From assembly GCA_022777585.1 (NCBI GenBank), contig JALFFZ010000010.1, positions 1-61,015 of the forward strand: a stretch of 61,015 nt of DNA, read 5' to 3'. The translations under genes were made by a program, and so were the position numbers. Under the pieces are notes generated by a model. That model had not been told where the DNA came from and did not search any database. It saw only the letters and a program-made list of their open reading frames with translations. Positions 16,566-26,399 of this stretch are shown here, one piece after another. Positions within the stretch are counted from its first letter, which is position 1. Every line of letters starts with the position of its first letter. This DNA comes from Bacteroidales bacterium (GTDB taxonomy: Bacteria > Bacteroidota > Bacteroidia > Bacteroidales > UBA932).

Positions 16566-18344
16566 TTACTCCTCCCATCCCGGGTTCTGCGGCAGAAGGT
16601 TAGGATTAAGGGAAATCTGGTTCAAAGGAACATTGAAGAGATAGTTCTTGTCTGTAAAGTTCGGAGTAAGGCGTCCGCTGACCTTGTAAGGCAATATGAA
16701 CCCGTCATCGTCAACACCTACCTTTGACTTGATAATCTCGATTTCAGACTCGGAATACAGTGTCGGGTCAAGAGGAGCTCCTCTTCTCTCGCGGAGATTG
16801 AACACCTCGTTCCCCACTTTCCAACGTACAATGTCATCCCATCTGAAGTTCTCACAGAACAGTTCGACTCTCCTCTCCCTGCGGATTTCCCGGATAAGAT
16901 TGGCATCAGGGCCCTTGATGACAGGATACTTGGAGACGAGGTCCGGATCTTCTTCCGGGTTTGGAGCCAATTTGAACGGGAAGCCGACTCTTTCTCTCAA
17001 TGCATTGACTGTCTTGTCAAGTTCCGGGTCCAGACCAAGCTCGGCTCCCGCTTCCGCCCGGATCAGGAGGATTTCGGCGTATCGCATAACAGGGGCATCA
17101 ATTGTTCCGTGATGGAGGGCCTGGTCTTCGAAGTCTTTCATACTGAAGAATTTGCTGATGGAGTATCCGGTACTGGATTCTGCATAAAAAGGTCTTGTAG
17201 CGGAGGCTGTAAGCATCCCCTGAATATTGGGAGCGCCGCCCTGTATTTTTCCGTTGATGGTCCGGAACAGCTGATTTGAGTGAGGGTTGCCGGCTTCAGG
17301 AACACATACGGACTGGACAAGTCTCCCGTCCCTGTTCTTCATCTCGGCTACCATTCCCATTGACGGGTTATGACATCCGCATATTGAAACAGGTTTGCCG
17401 GTCTTGCTGCAGAGATACTCTTCGAAGCAATCTCTGCTCATGCCGTGGGAACCATTCAAGCGCGTAACATCATTCCCCATGTTTATCTCCGGATCATATT
17501 CTCTTGAGAGAATGATTTCAGGATTGTCCTTGTATGAAGGCTGAATAAACAGATTGAAGTAGCACTGGTCAGGACCGCCTTCCGTATAGAGAGAATAGCC
17601 GAAGCCCGGGTCCATCAGCATCCCTGCCGCATCATAGGCTAGTTTCAGGAATTCATCACCGCCCTCAATGTCCCTGTATCGTCTGTAGGTCCCTTCAAAA
17701 AGGCAGATTCTTGCTTTCAGGCAGATTGCGGCATCCTTGCTGACCCTGCTTACCGATGTTTTCTTCGGGAGAAGCTCAATGGCCTTGTCGATTGTCTCCA
17801 CAATCTTGTCCATCACGACTATTCTCGAATCACGGCCCTTGTACAAATCCGGGTCATTCTTGCCCAGCTCCTTGTCATACCAGGGCACATCACCGAAAGT
17901 CCGTACCTTGTTGAAGTAATCCCAGGCTTTGAAGAAGTATATTTCACCGGCGTATTTCTGTTTCTCCGCAAGGGGAGCCGGAGATTTCTCATAATTGTTG
18001 ATAAAGGCATTGCACCCCCTTACTGTTGACCAGTTCCATCTGCTGTCGGAGTTGTTGATGGTGTTCTGTCCATAGGTTAATGCATTCTGTCCCGTACTGA
18101 GGAGGTTGTCGGACTGGTACTCTCCGACAATCATGTCTCCACAGGTCCAGCCGTTCGGATCACCGTGACCGACAATGAGGCGTGGATAGTAGGTATTGCA
18201 GTACTGCCTTAATGCGACAGCGTCTGCCGTGCTCCAGAATGTATCACCGGTCATTGAGTCTCCAGGAACAGTGTCCAGATAGTTGCAGCCTGTGAGAATG
18301 CAGGCGAATGTCAGAATTATAGTTGATATCTTTTTCATTTTCAA
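16566..18344 (-). CDS. SusD/RagB family nutrient-binding lipoprotein
   Basis: Lipobox LTGCNYLDTVPGD; RYAEILLIRAEAGAELG; C-terminal IREIRRERRVELFCENFRWDDIVRW. Confidence 0.95.
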   Translation of the reverse strand: MKMKKISTIILTFACILTGCNYLDTVPGDSMTGDTFWSTADAVALRQYCNTYYPRLIVGHGDPNGWTCGDMIVGEYQSDNLLSTGQNALTYGQNTINNSDSRWNWSTVRGCNAFINNYEKSPAPLAEKQKYAGEIYFFKAWDYFNKVRTFGDVPWYDKELGKNDPDLYKGRDSRIVVMDKIVETIDKAIELLPKKTSVSRVSKDAAICLKARICLFEGTYRRYRDIEGGDEFLKLAYDAAGMLMDPGFGYSLYTEGGPDQCYFNLFIQPSYKDNPEIILSREYDPEINMGNDVTRLNGSHGMSRDCFEEYLCSKTGKPVSICGCHNPSMGMVAEMKNRDGRLVQSVCVPEAGNPHSNQLFRTINGKIQGGAPNIQGMLTASATRPFYAESSTGYSISKFFSMKDFEDQALHHGTIDAPVMRYAEILLIRAEAGAELGLDPELDKTVNALRERVGFPFKLAPNPEEDPDLVSKYPVIKGPDANLIREIRRERRVELFCENFRWDDIVRWKVGNEVFNLRERRGAPLDPTLYSESEIEIIKSKVGVDDDGFILPYKVSGRLTPNFTDKNYLFNVPLNQISLNPNLLPQNPGWEE

Positions 18345-18350
18345 TCCTCC

Positions 18351-21300
18351 CTAGAATGTAATGTTCATTCCAAACGAATAATTTCTCATGAAAGCATATT
18401 CCTTTCCGGCATTTCCGGAGTTGAGGTTGCTCTCGATGATATTGTCGGCAATGTCAGGTGTCATGAATTCCGGCAACCCTGTAACTTCCCACAGATTCAT
18501 GCCTGTTGCATACAGGCGGAGTCTGGAAATACCGATTCTGCGGGTTAACTTTTCCGGGAATGTGTAGCTGAGGGTCACATTCTTGAGCCTGAGATAAGCT
18601 GCATTGAGAAGATATTTTGTCTGGATTTGCTTGCTCTTGGCATTTCCTCCCATACTGAGACGCGGATAATAGGCATCGGTATTGTCAAAAGTCCAGGTGT
18701 TCTTGACGTGGTAAGTGGTTACGCTACTGTTGTAGATTCCGCGGCTGAAGCCCCAGAATAAATCACTTCCTGTCCACAAATCCCTTTTGGCCACGCCCTC
18801 GAACAGTATGTCGAGTCCGATTCCTTTCCAATTGATACCTCCGGTGATATTGAAACGGTATCTTGGAGTATTGTTTCCAATGACCTTCTTGTCACCAGGG
18901 TCGTCGAGAGTCTTCTTTCCCTCGTCTATAACCCCGTCACCATTCAAATCTTTATACCGGATATCTCCCGGGAACCACTTAGTGCTGAGATATTTCTGGA
19001 CTTTATCCATCTCCAGAGCCTCTTCGCCTGACTGGATGAATCCTTCTGTGACATAGCCCCAGATTTCTCCGAGTTTCTGCCCCGTGTAGTACATTCCGCT
19101 GGCAAGGGATCCCGTAGGATTGTCATATTTGGTTATTACTGCCTGATAGTCTGATACTCCGATACCAATGTTGTAGTCGAATGGACTGCCTGCGACATTG
19201 TTGACGCGGTCTCTCCATTTCACCTCGAGCTCCCAGCCGTTTGTTCTCATATCGGCGATATTTTCCTTACCTGTGGATGTGCCGAATACATCAGGGAGGG
19301 TAACGCTTCGCACCATATCCTTGGTTTGGCGTATGTAATAGTCGAACGAACCTGTAAGTCTGTTGTTCAAAAGCCCCCAGTCGAGTCCGGCATCATAGGT
19401 CAGGACCTTTTCCCAAGTAACATAACTTGGCACGGAAGGCGTTGAGAGACCGTTGCTCAGTGCCCCGTCAAATACATAGTTGTTGATGGTGCTGGATGTG
19501 ATTATGGACATGTAATCGTGGTATCCGTTCGTGACCTGATTGCCGAGGGCTCCTACAGAGGCCCTGATTTTGAGGAGGTCCACCTTGTCTGAGTATTTTT
19601 TCAGCCAAGGTTCCTGGGCCAGGTTCCAGCCCGCTGATGCGGATGGGAAGAACGCCCATCTGTCTTTTCTGGCATATTTCGAAGAACCGTCATATCTTCC
19701 GTTCACTTCGAGAAGGTATCTTCCGTCGTAATCATAGTTGAGCCGGAAGAATGCGCCCTGGACTCTCCAGAGAGTGCTGGTCTCGGAATTTGAAAGATAA
19801 TCGGAAGCCATGTCGGTCATCGGGAGATTGTTGTCATATAGCCCGGTCATCTTCAATGAGTTGGAGGTATAGGTCTTCTCCTCCTGATTGTATCCGGCCA
19901 TCACTTTCATGTTGTGGGCCTTTCCGAAGGTCCTTGTATATTCGGCCCATACATTCAGCGCCTGATAAACATTGTTTGCATAATAGTTCGTGACATTGTT
20001 CGGAGAACCTGACAATACAGGCTCTCTTCCTTCCGGATAGGTCTGAGAGTATGTCTTGCCGTGTTTCTTCTGCTTGTTGAAGAAGGTATTGTAGGAGTAG
20101 TCTCCCTTGATGGAGAGGCCCTTTACCGGGTGCAGGTCAAATCTGCCTACATACCAGTTGTCCCAGGTGGTAGTGACGGCCCTGCCGGCGAGAGCCATTC
20201 TTCCGACTATGTTGTAGTTCATGTGGAAACCGTCCAGTCCGGCCCAATCGCCGTTTGGCAGGAATACAGGGACAGTCGGGAACATTCGGTAAACCTCGTA
20301 ATAGAGAGTGTAGCCTCCGTTGTTCTGAAAGTCCACGTTCGGGTCGTCCGTGGAGGTCTTGTTCATTCTCACCGAGAATCCTACATCGAGCCACTTGGCG
20401 ATTTTTGCGTCCAGATTCAGGGTTCCGTTGAATCTCTTGTAATTGTCATTGCCGTATCTGAAAATACCTTGCTGGTTTTTGTAACCGATTGATGCGTAAT
20501 AGGATAGTACATCATTTCCGCCGGATGCGCTGACATTGTGCTGGTGCATGAGTCCGCTGTTCCGGTAGAATGCCTTGAGCCAGTCGGTATTAGAAACGTA
20601 GGCCCAGCCTGGGTTGTTCGGAGTATGACGGTAATCCTGAATGCCCTCGGTATCCACTATGACTCCGGGATTGTTGGCGGGATCTGCGAGATGGGCATCG
20701 AGAAGTTCCAGAAAACGGTCGGAGAAATAATAGGTTCCCGGATTGTCGTAGTCAGATGCCATATTCCACATTCTGCACCATACGTCAGACCTGGCCATTT
20801 CAGGAAGCCGGGCAGGTGTATTCCAGGAGAAGTTATTGCTGTAGGACACAGTTGTCCTGCTGCTTCGCGCACCCTTCTTGGTTGTCAGGAGCATTACTCC
20901 GAATGCGGCTCTTGCTCCATATACCGCAGCTGCTGATGCATCCTTCAGGACAGAAATGCTTTCAATATCCTGAGGGTTTACCATTGACAGGTCGGAGATT
21001 TCTACACCATCGAGAAGAATCAGGGCATTTCCGCCATTCAGTGAGGTGTTACCCCTGATGTTGATAGCTGCCTTTGTGTCAGGCTTTCCGCTGTTGAATG
21101 TAATGTTCAGGTTTGGAATTACACCCTGGAGACCCTGTGCGATGTTGCCGATAGGCCTGTCTTCAAGGACATCCCCTGTCGTGGCGGATACCGCGCCTGT
21201 AAGATTGACCTTCTTCTGTGAACCGTAGCCGACAACTACGACTTCATCAAGGATGTTCATATCTTCCGGCAATATGATTTTAACCTGCTTGGATGGGTCT

Positions 21301-21788
21301 CCCAGTACAGCTATCCGCTCGGCATATCCCAGTATGGATATCCGCAGAAGGTCGCCCTCTTTGCCCTTGATTGCAAACATGCCGTTCTCATCCGTTGTTG
21401 CGGATTGATTAGAGTCCTCCAATGAAATTACAGTTCCGGGCAGAGGAATGTTCTTATCGTCTGTTACGACTCCGGAGTATGTGAAAATAACCGGTTTGAC
21501 ATCCTCCTTGACGATGAGGATGATATTCTTCAGGAACTTGAAAGTGTATCCTGTGCCGGCAAGAGTACGGGACAGTGCTTCTTTCAAGTCCATCGTGCCG
21601 GTAGCAACAGTTATCGGGGTGGTGGCATCCACGATATTGTCATTGTAAGCGACTGTCAGGTCTGTCTGCTTCTCAATAATTTGAAAGACCTGCGAAAGGT
21701 TGGTTACCCGACTTCCGAACCTTATGGTCTGGGCGTTGACCGTAAAAGGAAGCAGAAGCAGGAAGAGTGAAAATAGTTTTCTTCCCAT
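18351..21788 (-). CDS. SusC/RagA TonB-dependent receptor with N-terminal STN domain
   Basis: STN region QTIRFGSRVTNLSQVFQIIEKQTDLTVAYND; CarboxypepD-reg-like domain; plug VVVVGYGSQKKVNLTGAVS. Confidence 0.96.
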   Translation of the reverse strand: MGRKLFSLFLLLLPFTVNAQTIRFGSRVTNLSQVFQIIEKQTDLTVAYNDNIVDATTPITVATGTMDLKEALSRTLAGTGYTFKFLKNIILIVKEDVKPVIFTYSGVVTDDKNIPLPGTVISLEDSNQSATTDENGMFAIKGKEGDLLRISILGYAERIAVLGDPSKQVKIILPEDMNILDEVVVVGYGSQKKVNLTGAVSATTGDVLEDRPIGNIAQGLQGVIPNLNITFNSGKPDTKAAINIRGNTSLNGGNALILLDGVEISDLSMVNPQDIESISVLKDASAAAVYGARAAFGVMLLTTKKGARSSRTTVSYSNNFSWNTPARLPEMARSDVWCRMWNMASDYDNPGTYYFSDRFLELLDAHLADPANNPGVIVDTEGIQDYRHTPNNPGWAYVSNTDWLKAFYRNSGLMHQHNVSASGGNDVLSYYASIGYKNQQGIFRYGNDNYKRFNGTLNLDAKIAKWLDVGFSVRMNKTSTDDPNVDFQNNGGYTLYYEVYRMFPTVPVFLPNGDWAGLDGFHMNYNIVGRMALAGRAVTTTWDNWYVGRFDLHPVKGLSIKGDYSYNTFFNKQKKHGKTYSQTYPEGREPVLSGSPNNVTNYYANNVYQALNVWAEYTRTFGKAHNMKVMAGYNQEEKTYTSNSLKMTGLYDNNLPMTDMASDYLSNSETSTLWRVQGAFFRLNYDYDGRYLLEVNGRYDGSSKYARKDRWAFFPSASAGWNLAQEPWLKKYSDKVDLLKIRASVGALGNQVTNGYHDYMSIITSSTINNYVFDGALSNGLSTPSVPSYVTWEKVLTYDAGLDWGLLNNRLTGSFDYYIRQTKDMVRSVTLPDVFGTSTGKENIADMRTNGWELEVKWRDRVNNVAGSPFDYNIGIGVSDYQAVITKYDNPTGSLASGMYYTGQKLGEIWGYVTEGFIQSGEEALEMDKVQKYLSTKWFPGDIRYKDLNGDGVIDEGKKTLDDPGDKKVIGNNTPRYRFNITGGINWKGIGLDILFEGVAKRDLWTGSDLFWGFSRGIYNSSVTTYHVKNTWTFDNTDAYYPRLSMGGNAKSKQIQTKYLLNAAYLRLKNVTLSYTFPEKLTRRIGISRLRLYATGMNLWEVTGLPEFMTPDIADNIIESNLNSGNAGKEYAFMRNYSFGMNITF

Positions 21789-21815
21789 ATTATCAGTGTT
21801 TTAGTTATGTCAAGA

Positions 21816-22781
21816 TTAGTAGACGATTATCCCGTTTTCAGTTTTCTTGTACTTCATACCCGGGATGAGAGCGCAGAATGTTGCCAGAAGGTCATCGATG
21901 GATTCTCCGCTGATGAACTTTGCGGTAATTCTTTCGTTGTCATACTTGTTTGTGGCTAAGTTCACCTCCACCCCGAAGCGTCTCTCTATGACTGGAATAA
22001 TGTCGTGGAATGTTTCGCTCGAGAAATACAGCTTTCCGTCGCTCCAGGCGAAATAAGCATCAGGGACAACGGTTTCCTTGATCAGATTACCCTTTCCGCT
22101 ATCATAGGTCATTTTCTCGCCAGGGATGAGTACGCATTCATCGAAGCCTTTTACGGATGCCCCTACTGAGCCTTCCTTTACGACAATCTCAATTTTCTTG
22201 TCTTCAGGGTAGGCTTTGAGGTTGAATTCGGTGCCAATAACCCGTACTTCAACTCTGTCTGTCTTGACCTTGAAGGGTTTGTCCCTGTCTTTTGTAACCT
22301 TGAAGATAGCCTCGCCATTGAGGTAGACTTTCCTTTCTCCGGCTGCAAAACGCTCCGGGTAGAGGAGAATACTGCCTGAATTGAGAATGACCTTAGTGGA
22401 ATCAGGGAGAAATACTGTTGACGTGCTTCCGTTGGCGGCGAAGCATTCCTGTATTTCAACATTCTGAGGCACAGCTGGTTCCGCGTTCCTGAGAAAATGG
22501 ACTGAAACGGCAGGGACAATCAGTATGACGGCTGCTGCCGCAGTGGCAAGTATTATTCTGAAGAATGATTTTCTCCGGTTTGACATTATCCTCTTCTTGA
22601 GGACATTGAATGAGGCTTCAGCGTTTGACCGGTCGCCCTCAACCTGCTCCCAGAAATCTTGCAGTGCCTCATCCTTGGCCTGCCTGTCCCTTGAGTTTGC
22701 AAACCAATCGTGGAACAGGCCAGATGTCGCCCTTCCCGCATTGGAGGACAGGTATTTGTTGATGATTTGTCTTGGTGTCAT
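21816..22781 (-). CDS. FecR family anti-sigma factor
   Basis: GEAIFKVTKDRDKPFKVKTDRVEVRVIGTEFNLKAYPEDKKIEIVVKEGSV, one TM segment. Confidence 0.95.
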   Translation of the reverse strand: MTPRQIINKYLSSNAGRATSGLFHDWFANSRDRQAKDEALQDFWEQVEGDRSNAEASFNVLKKRIMSNRRKSFFRIILATAAAAVILIVPAVSVHFLRNAEPAVPQNVEIQECFAANGSTSTVFLPDSTKVILNSGSILLYPERFAAGERKVYLNGEAIFKVTKDRDKPFKVKTDRVEVRVIGTEFNLKAYPEDKKIEIVVKEGSVGASVKGFDECVLIPGEKMTYDSGKGNLIKETVVPDAYFAWSDGKLYFSSETFHDIIPVIERRFGVEVNLATNKYDNERITAKFISGESIDDLLATFCALIPGMKYKKTENGIIVY

Positions 22782-22833
22782 ATTATGGTGTTTGCATAAC
22801 AGACACACAAGAGGTGCTCTGCACCCAAGAAAT

Positions 22834-23433
22834 TTATAAGAAAAATGTCAAAGTCAGGGCGAGTTCCCTGATACCCTTCAATGCCAGGTTGAGATGGTTC
22901 TCTACCGTTTTCTTGGATATGCCCAGTTTTTCGGCGATTTTGGCATTGGAAATACCCTGGTACCGGCTCATTGAAAACACCCTTCTCCTCTGAGCGGGCA
23001 TTGAATCCACATACATCCTGATGATCAGCTCTTTTTCTTTCTCCGCATAGTTTCCCTCAACGTCATCCGACCCGGCTATGGACAAGTCGGTAATCTGGAA
23101 CAGCCTTTTTCTGTCTCTCAGGTAGTTTAGCGCAGAGTTCCTCGACATCCTGTAAATCCAGGACTTGACACTGCGGATTTCCGGCAAGGTTTCCCGAAGA
23201 TTCCAAATCTTCATGAAAATGTCCTGACACAAATCCTCGGCTGCCTTCTCATCCTTTATGAGAGCTGAGATGAAAGCCTTTGATTTAGGATAATAGTCAT
23301 CAAAAAGCATGTGGAAGGCATCGAAGTCACCCTTCGACAGACGATTCTTCAAATCTGCTTCACTGACAATATTTGATGTCATTCGAACAATCCTCAATGC
23401 TTTTTTGATAAGACCCGTGCGTGCTCTTGTCAT
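22834..23433 (-). CDS. ECF RNA polymerase sigma-70 factor (FecI-like)
   Basis: EKAAEDLCQDIFMKIWNLRETLPEIRSVKSWIYRMSRNSALNYLRDRKR ... YQGISNAKIAEKLGISKKTVENHLNLALKGIRE. Confidence 0.96.
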   Translation of the reverse strand: MTRARTGLIKKALRIVRMTSNIVSEADLKNRLSKGDFDAFHMLFDDYYPKSKAFISALIKDEKAAEDLCQDIFMKIWNLRETLPEIRSVKSWIYRMSRNSALNYLRDRKRLFQITDLSIAGSDDVEGNYAEKEKELIIRMYVDSMPAQRRRVFSMSRYQGISNAKIAEKLGISKKTVENHLNLALKGIRELALTLTFFL

Positions 23434-23664
23434 GCGTTGTTGTGCAAAATTAGTAATTTTTATTTGAGCAGCAAATCGCCGCAGTTCATCAAGACATTTG
23501 ATTCAGATTGATGCGTCAGGATGTCCTCATATTTCAGGATACGTTCGGGTACCAGTATTCATTCTTTAGAAGGGTGGAGTACCAAAGGCCCTTATTCAAA
23601 TCATGGAGAAAGAGCCGATATTTCCCAAATTATTGAATATATTTGCAGAAACAATAATACAGAT

Positions 23665-24555
23665 ATGAATCACCTGATAAAACTTGCCGCCGGAGCATTT
23701 CTTTTCCTCACAGCCTGCGGCAATGACAATACCATCGTTCTCTACCAGGTTTCAGACCCTCAGTTCGGATTCTATGCGAAGAATGCCGACTTCGTCTATG
23801 AGACAGGAACGTTCACCAAGGCTGCCGAGGCCATCAATGCCACCAGCCCGGATGCCGTCATCTATACCGGCGATATCGTGCACGACCATAAGGACAGCCT
23901 CCAGTGGGAGGGCTTTTTCGGCATTGCCTCCACTATCAATCCGGAAATCAGGCAGTTGAGTCTGCCTGGAAACCACGATGTGTACGGAAAGGAAGGCAGG
24001 GTGGACCTGACTTATTGGGAAAAATATATCGGAGCGGACAGGTTCAGCGAGAAAATCGGCAATGTCCGTCTCATAGGCATTGACAGCAATCTTTACAAAT
24101 ATGTAGAGGGCTCCGAGGCGGATCTGGAACAGAAGGCCTGGCTTGAGGGAGAACTTGCGAAGGGAAAGAAGGGGGAGATGACACTTGTCCTTGCCCATCA
24201 TCCTTTCTTCCTGAAATCAGCGGATGAACCGGAGGAATATTTCAATATCAAGCCTGAAACCAGGTCATATTACACGGATCTGTTCAGGAAGGCAGGAGTC
24301 AAAGCCGTCATCTGCGGTCACAAGCACGACAATTACGTGACTGCCGATGGGGAAATTCCCTACATAACCACCAGCGCTACGGGAAAGCCTCTCGGGGCGG
24401 CACCTTCAGGCGTAAGGGTCTTCGTGTGCGAGAAGGGCAATCTCTACCACGCATACTTCGCCCTGGATGAGATTCCGGGCAGCAGGGCAGAGCTCATAGA
24501 GGCGGTGAAAGGTCTTGGCGGGCCGGCGGCTGTCAAAAGACCATTATTTTTTTGA
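23665..24555 (+). CDS. Metallophosphoesterase lipoprotein with rearranged C-terminus
   Basis: MNHLIKLAAGAFLFLTACGNDN; QVSDPQFGF..YTGDIVHDHKD..LPGNHDVYG..VICGHKHDNYV; TATATTTG box upstream; last codons overlap the 3' end of the ATPase gene on the other strand. Confidence 0.9.
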   Translation: MNHLIKLAAGAFLFLTACGNDNTIVLYQVSDPQFGFYAKNADFVYETGTFTKAAEAINATSPDAVIYTGDIVHDHKDSLQWEGFFGIASTINPEIRQLSLPGNHDVYGKEGRVDLTYWEKYIGADRFSEKIGNVRLIGIDSNLYKYVEGSEADLEQKAWLEGELAKGKKGEMTLVLAHHPFFLKSADEPEEYFNIKPETRSYYTDLFRKAGVKAVICGHKHDNYVTADGEIPYITTSATGKPLGAAPSGVRVFVCEKGNLYHAYFALDEIPGSRAELIEAVKGLGGPAAVKRPLFF

Positions 24556-25660
24556 GCCAGAGACGGAGGACAGGGTCGCCGATTATTATCCCTTTTCCGC
24601 TGAGTTCAATCAATTCTTTTCCTATGAGCGCATTTTTCAGGCGTGGTATGTTGGAAGGAGATCCTAAGTTGTATTTTTCCCTGACCTTCGCCTCTCCGAA
24701 ACCGGAATGAATTCCGTCCACAACAGCGCGAAGGAAATTCATCTGGTAACCGGACAATGACTTCGTCTGTTCAATAAATGCTATCGAGTTCTGTGAAATC
24801 AGGTCTTCTATTCCATTGTCAATGTCTTCGCTGCTGACTTTTCCTGTCGAGAGGAGCATTACTGAATAAGAAAGTTGCTGAACATAAGATGCGTGATACT
24901 CAACTGATTCGCATATCTGCTTCATTTCGGGTTCTTCTATTGTCAAGCCATTGGCTTTGAACCTATCCCGAATGAAAGGGACCCATTCTTCCAATGGAAT
25001 AGGAGCAATATTCAGGATATCTCCGAATTTGTAAAATGGATAACTTTTCTTTTGGAAGAGATTGCTCATCATATGCATCCGGCTCCCATAAAGGCAGTAG
25101 TGAACGTTTTTCTGGTTTTGCCAGAAAGTCCTCAGCCTTTTCTGTACATTGAGGGAGTCGGGAAATTCCCCGATTTGCTGAAACTCGTCGATGCAGATTA
25201 TTATCTCACAGCGCTTCCTTTCCGCAATGATTTGCGGGAGCCTGAGGACTTCTTCCGGGGAATGAGTTTTAGGTGTAATGCCAAGCGATATTGAATATTC
25301 AGACACAGCGTCTGGTGACAATGATATCTTCGGTGTCAGTCTTTCAATGAATCCTTTCGCCAATTCTTTCAGTTCGTCAATCCGTGATGAGGTCTGTCTG
25401 AGCAACTCGCTGGAGAACAGGTTGAGAAACTCATATTCCGAACGGCAGGCGAAGATATCCATACGGACGACGATGGTCTTCTCATTCGAACACAATCCGG
25501 CGACTTTGTTCACCAATGATGTCTTTCCCCATCTCCTTGGAGCAAGAATAATGGTGTTGACTCCGAAATTGAAATTATTCGACAGTCGTGAAATTTCTTT
25601 CTCCCTGCCAATGAAATGGGCATCGTCCACTGGGACTCCAAATACGAAAGGTCTGTTCAT
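24533..25660 (-). CDS. AAA-family ATP-binding protein (archaeal-type ATPase/COG1672-like)
   Basis: APRRWGKTSLVNKV Walker A, EIIICIDEFQQIGEFPD Walker B; source-type copy of the 12530-12661 fragment. Confidence 0.92.
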   Translation of the reverse strand: MNRPFVFGVPVDDAHFIGREKEISRLSNNFNFGVNTIILAPRRWGKTSLVNKVAGLCSNEKTIVVRMDIFACRSEYEFLNLFSSELLRQTSSRIDELKELAKGFIERLTPKISLSPDAVSEYSISLGITPKTHSPEEVLRLPQIIAERKRCEIIICIDEFQQIGEFPDSLNVQKRLRTFWQNQKNVHYCLYGSRMHMMSNLFQKKSYPFYKFGDILNIAPIPLEEWVPFIRDRFKANGLTIEEPEMKQICESVEYHASYVQQLSYSVMLLSTGKVSSEDIDNGIEDLISQNSIAFIEQTKSLSGYQMNFLRAVVDGIHSGFGEAKVREKYNLGSPSNIPRLKNALIGKELIELSGKGIIIGDPVLRLWLKKIMVF

Positions 25661-25697
25661 TTCTCATTGTTTTTCGCAAATATAGAACATTTTTGCG

Positions 25698-25747
25698 AAT
25701 ACACAAACTTGTGTTACACAACATTGTGTTTTACATGTTTGTGTATT
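25698..25747. promoter_or_regulatory. 15-bp iterated operator-like dyads upstream of the ATPase gene
   Basis: ACACAA-AC-TTGTGT at 25701, ACACAA-CA-TTGTGT at 25716, third TTGTGT at 25739 (15-bp phase), enclosed by AATACACAAAC (25698-25708) / GTTTGTGTATT (25737-25747). Confidence 0.7.
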
Positions 25748-25749
25748 GA

Positions 25750-25839
25750 ATAGACCGTGCAAAGAGCAGGGCAGAGCTCATTGACGCAGTAAAGAAAACC
25801 GCGGAAACCGGTCAGGATTCCGCGGCTGTGAGAAATTAA
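25750..25839 (+). pseudogene. 3'-end fragment of a metallophosphoesterase gene, separated from the body by the ATPase gene
   Basis: Reads IDRAKSRAELIDAVKKTAETGQDSAAVRN*, parallel to SRAELIEAVKGLGGPAAVK at 24481-24534; the 5 differences in the first 30 nt fall at third codon positions. Confidence 0.75.
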
Positions 25840-25879
25840 TTTTTGTGAAAAACCAGATTTGCCTGGTCAGTATCTGAGA

Positions 25880-26305
25880 TTATCTGGTCATTTTCAGGAC
25901 GACATTGCCGTCTTCCGAGCAGAAGACCAGATCCTCATTGTCTTTCCTTGCTGTTCTGGCAGCCTCTGTGGCCTGGAAAATAAGCATTTCCGCTTTCATG
26001 TCCCGGCACATCATCTTCGTTGCGGCGAGAGGGGAGAAGGATACCTCATTGTTCTCGCCCAATGTGAAACCGCCCATGAAGCGGTTGCATCCGGTGGTGC
26101 CGCTCACACTCTTCTCGGCAACATTGAAGTTGATGGAAGGGACATTGCCCTCGTTTCCGGTCACGGCCTGACCCATTGCCTCGACTATAGTCCACTGTCC
26201 GTCAATATCGGCTGATGTCAGGGCCTTCTTGCCCGTTCCGCAGGAAATCATTGTCATAATGCAGGAAATGGCTGCAATCCAAAGTGCTGTTCTTCTCGCT
26301 TTCAT
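25880..26305 (-). CDS. META-domain lipoprotein (HslJ-like)
   Basis: DGQWTIVEAMGQAV...NVAEKSVSGTTGCNRFMGGFTLGENNEVSFSPLAATKMMC. Confidence 0.85.
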   Translation of the reverse strand: MKARRTALWIAAISCIMTMISCGTGKKALTSADIDGQWTIVEAMGQAVTGNEGNVPSINFNVAEKSVSGTTGCNRFMGGFTLGENNEVSFSPLAATKMMCRDMKAEMLIFQATEAARTARKDNEDLVFCSEDGNVVLKMTR

Positions 26306-26399
26306 AATAATCATTGCTTTCTATAAGCCGGTCACATCTTGCCGGCATAATGATAAATGCGGCAATGCGGAAATCTTGCACGATGCGCCGTAGAATCTA

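Noticed and set aside
23521-23664. N-terminal extension of the metallophosphoesterase ORF
   Set aside because: Signal peptide/lipobox begins at the ATG at 23665, and a TATATTTG promoter box lies inside the extension.
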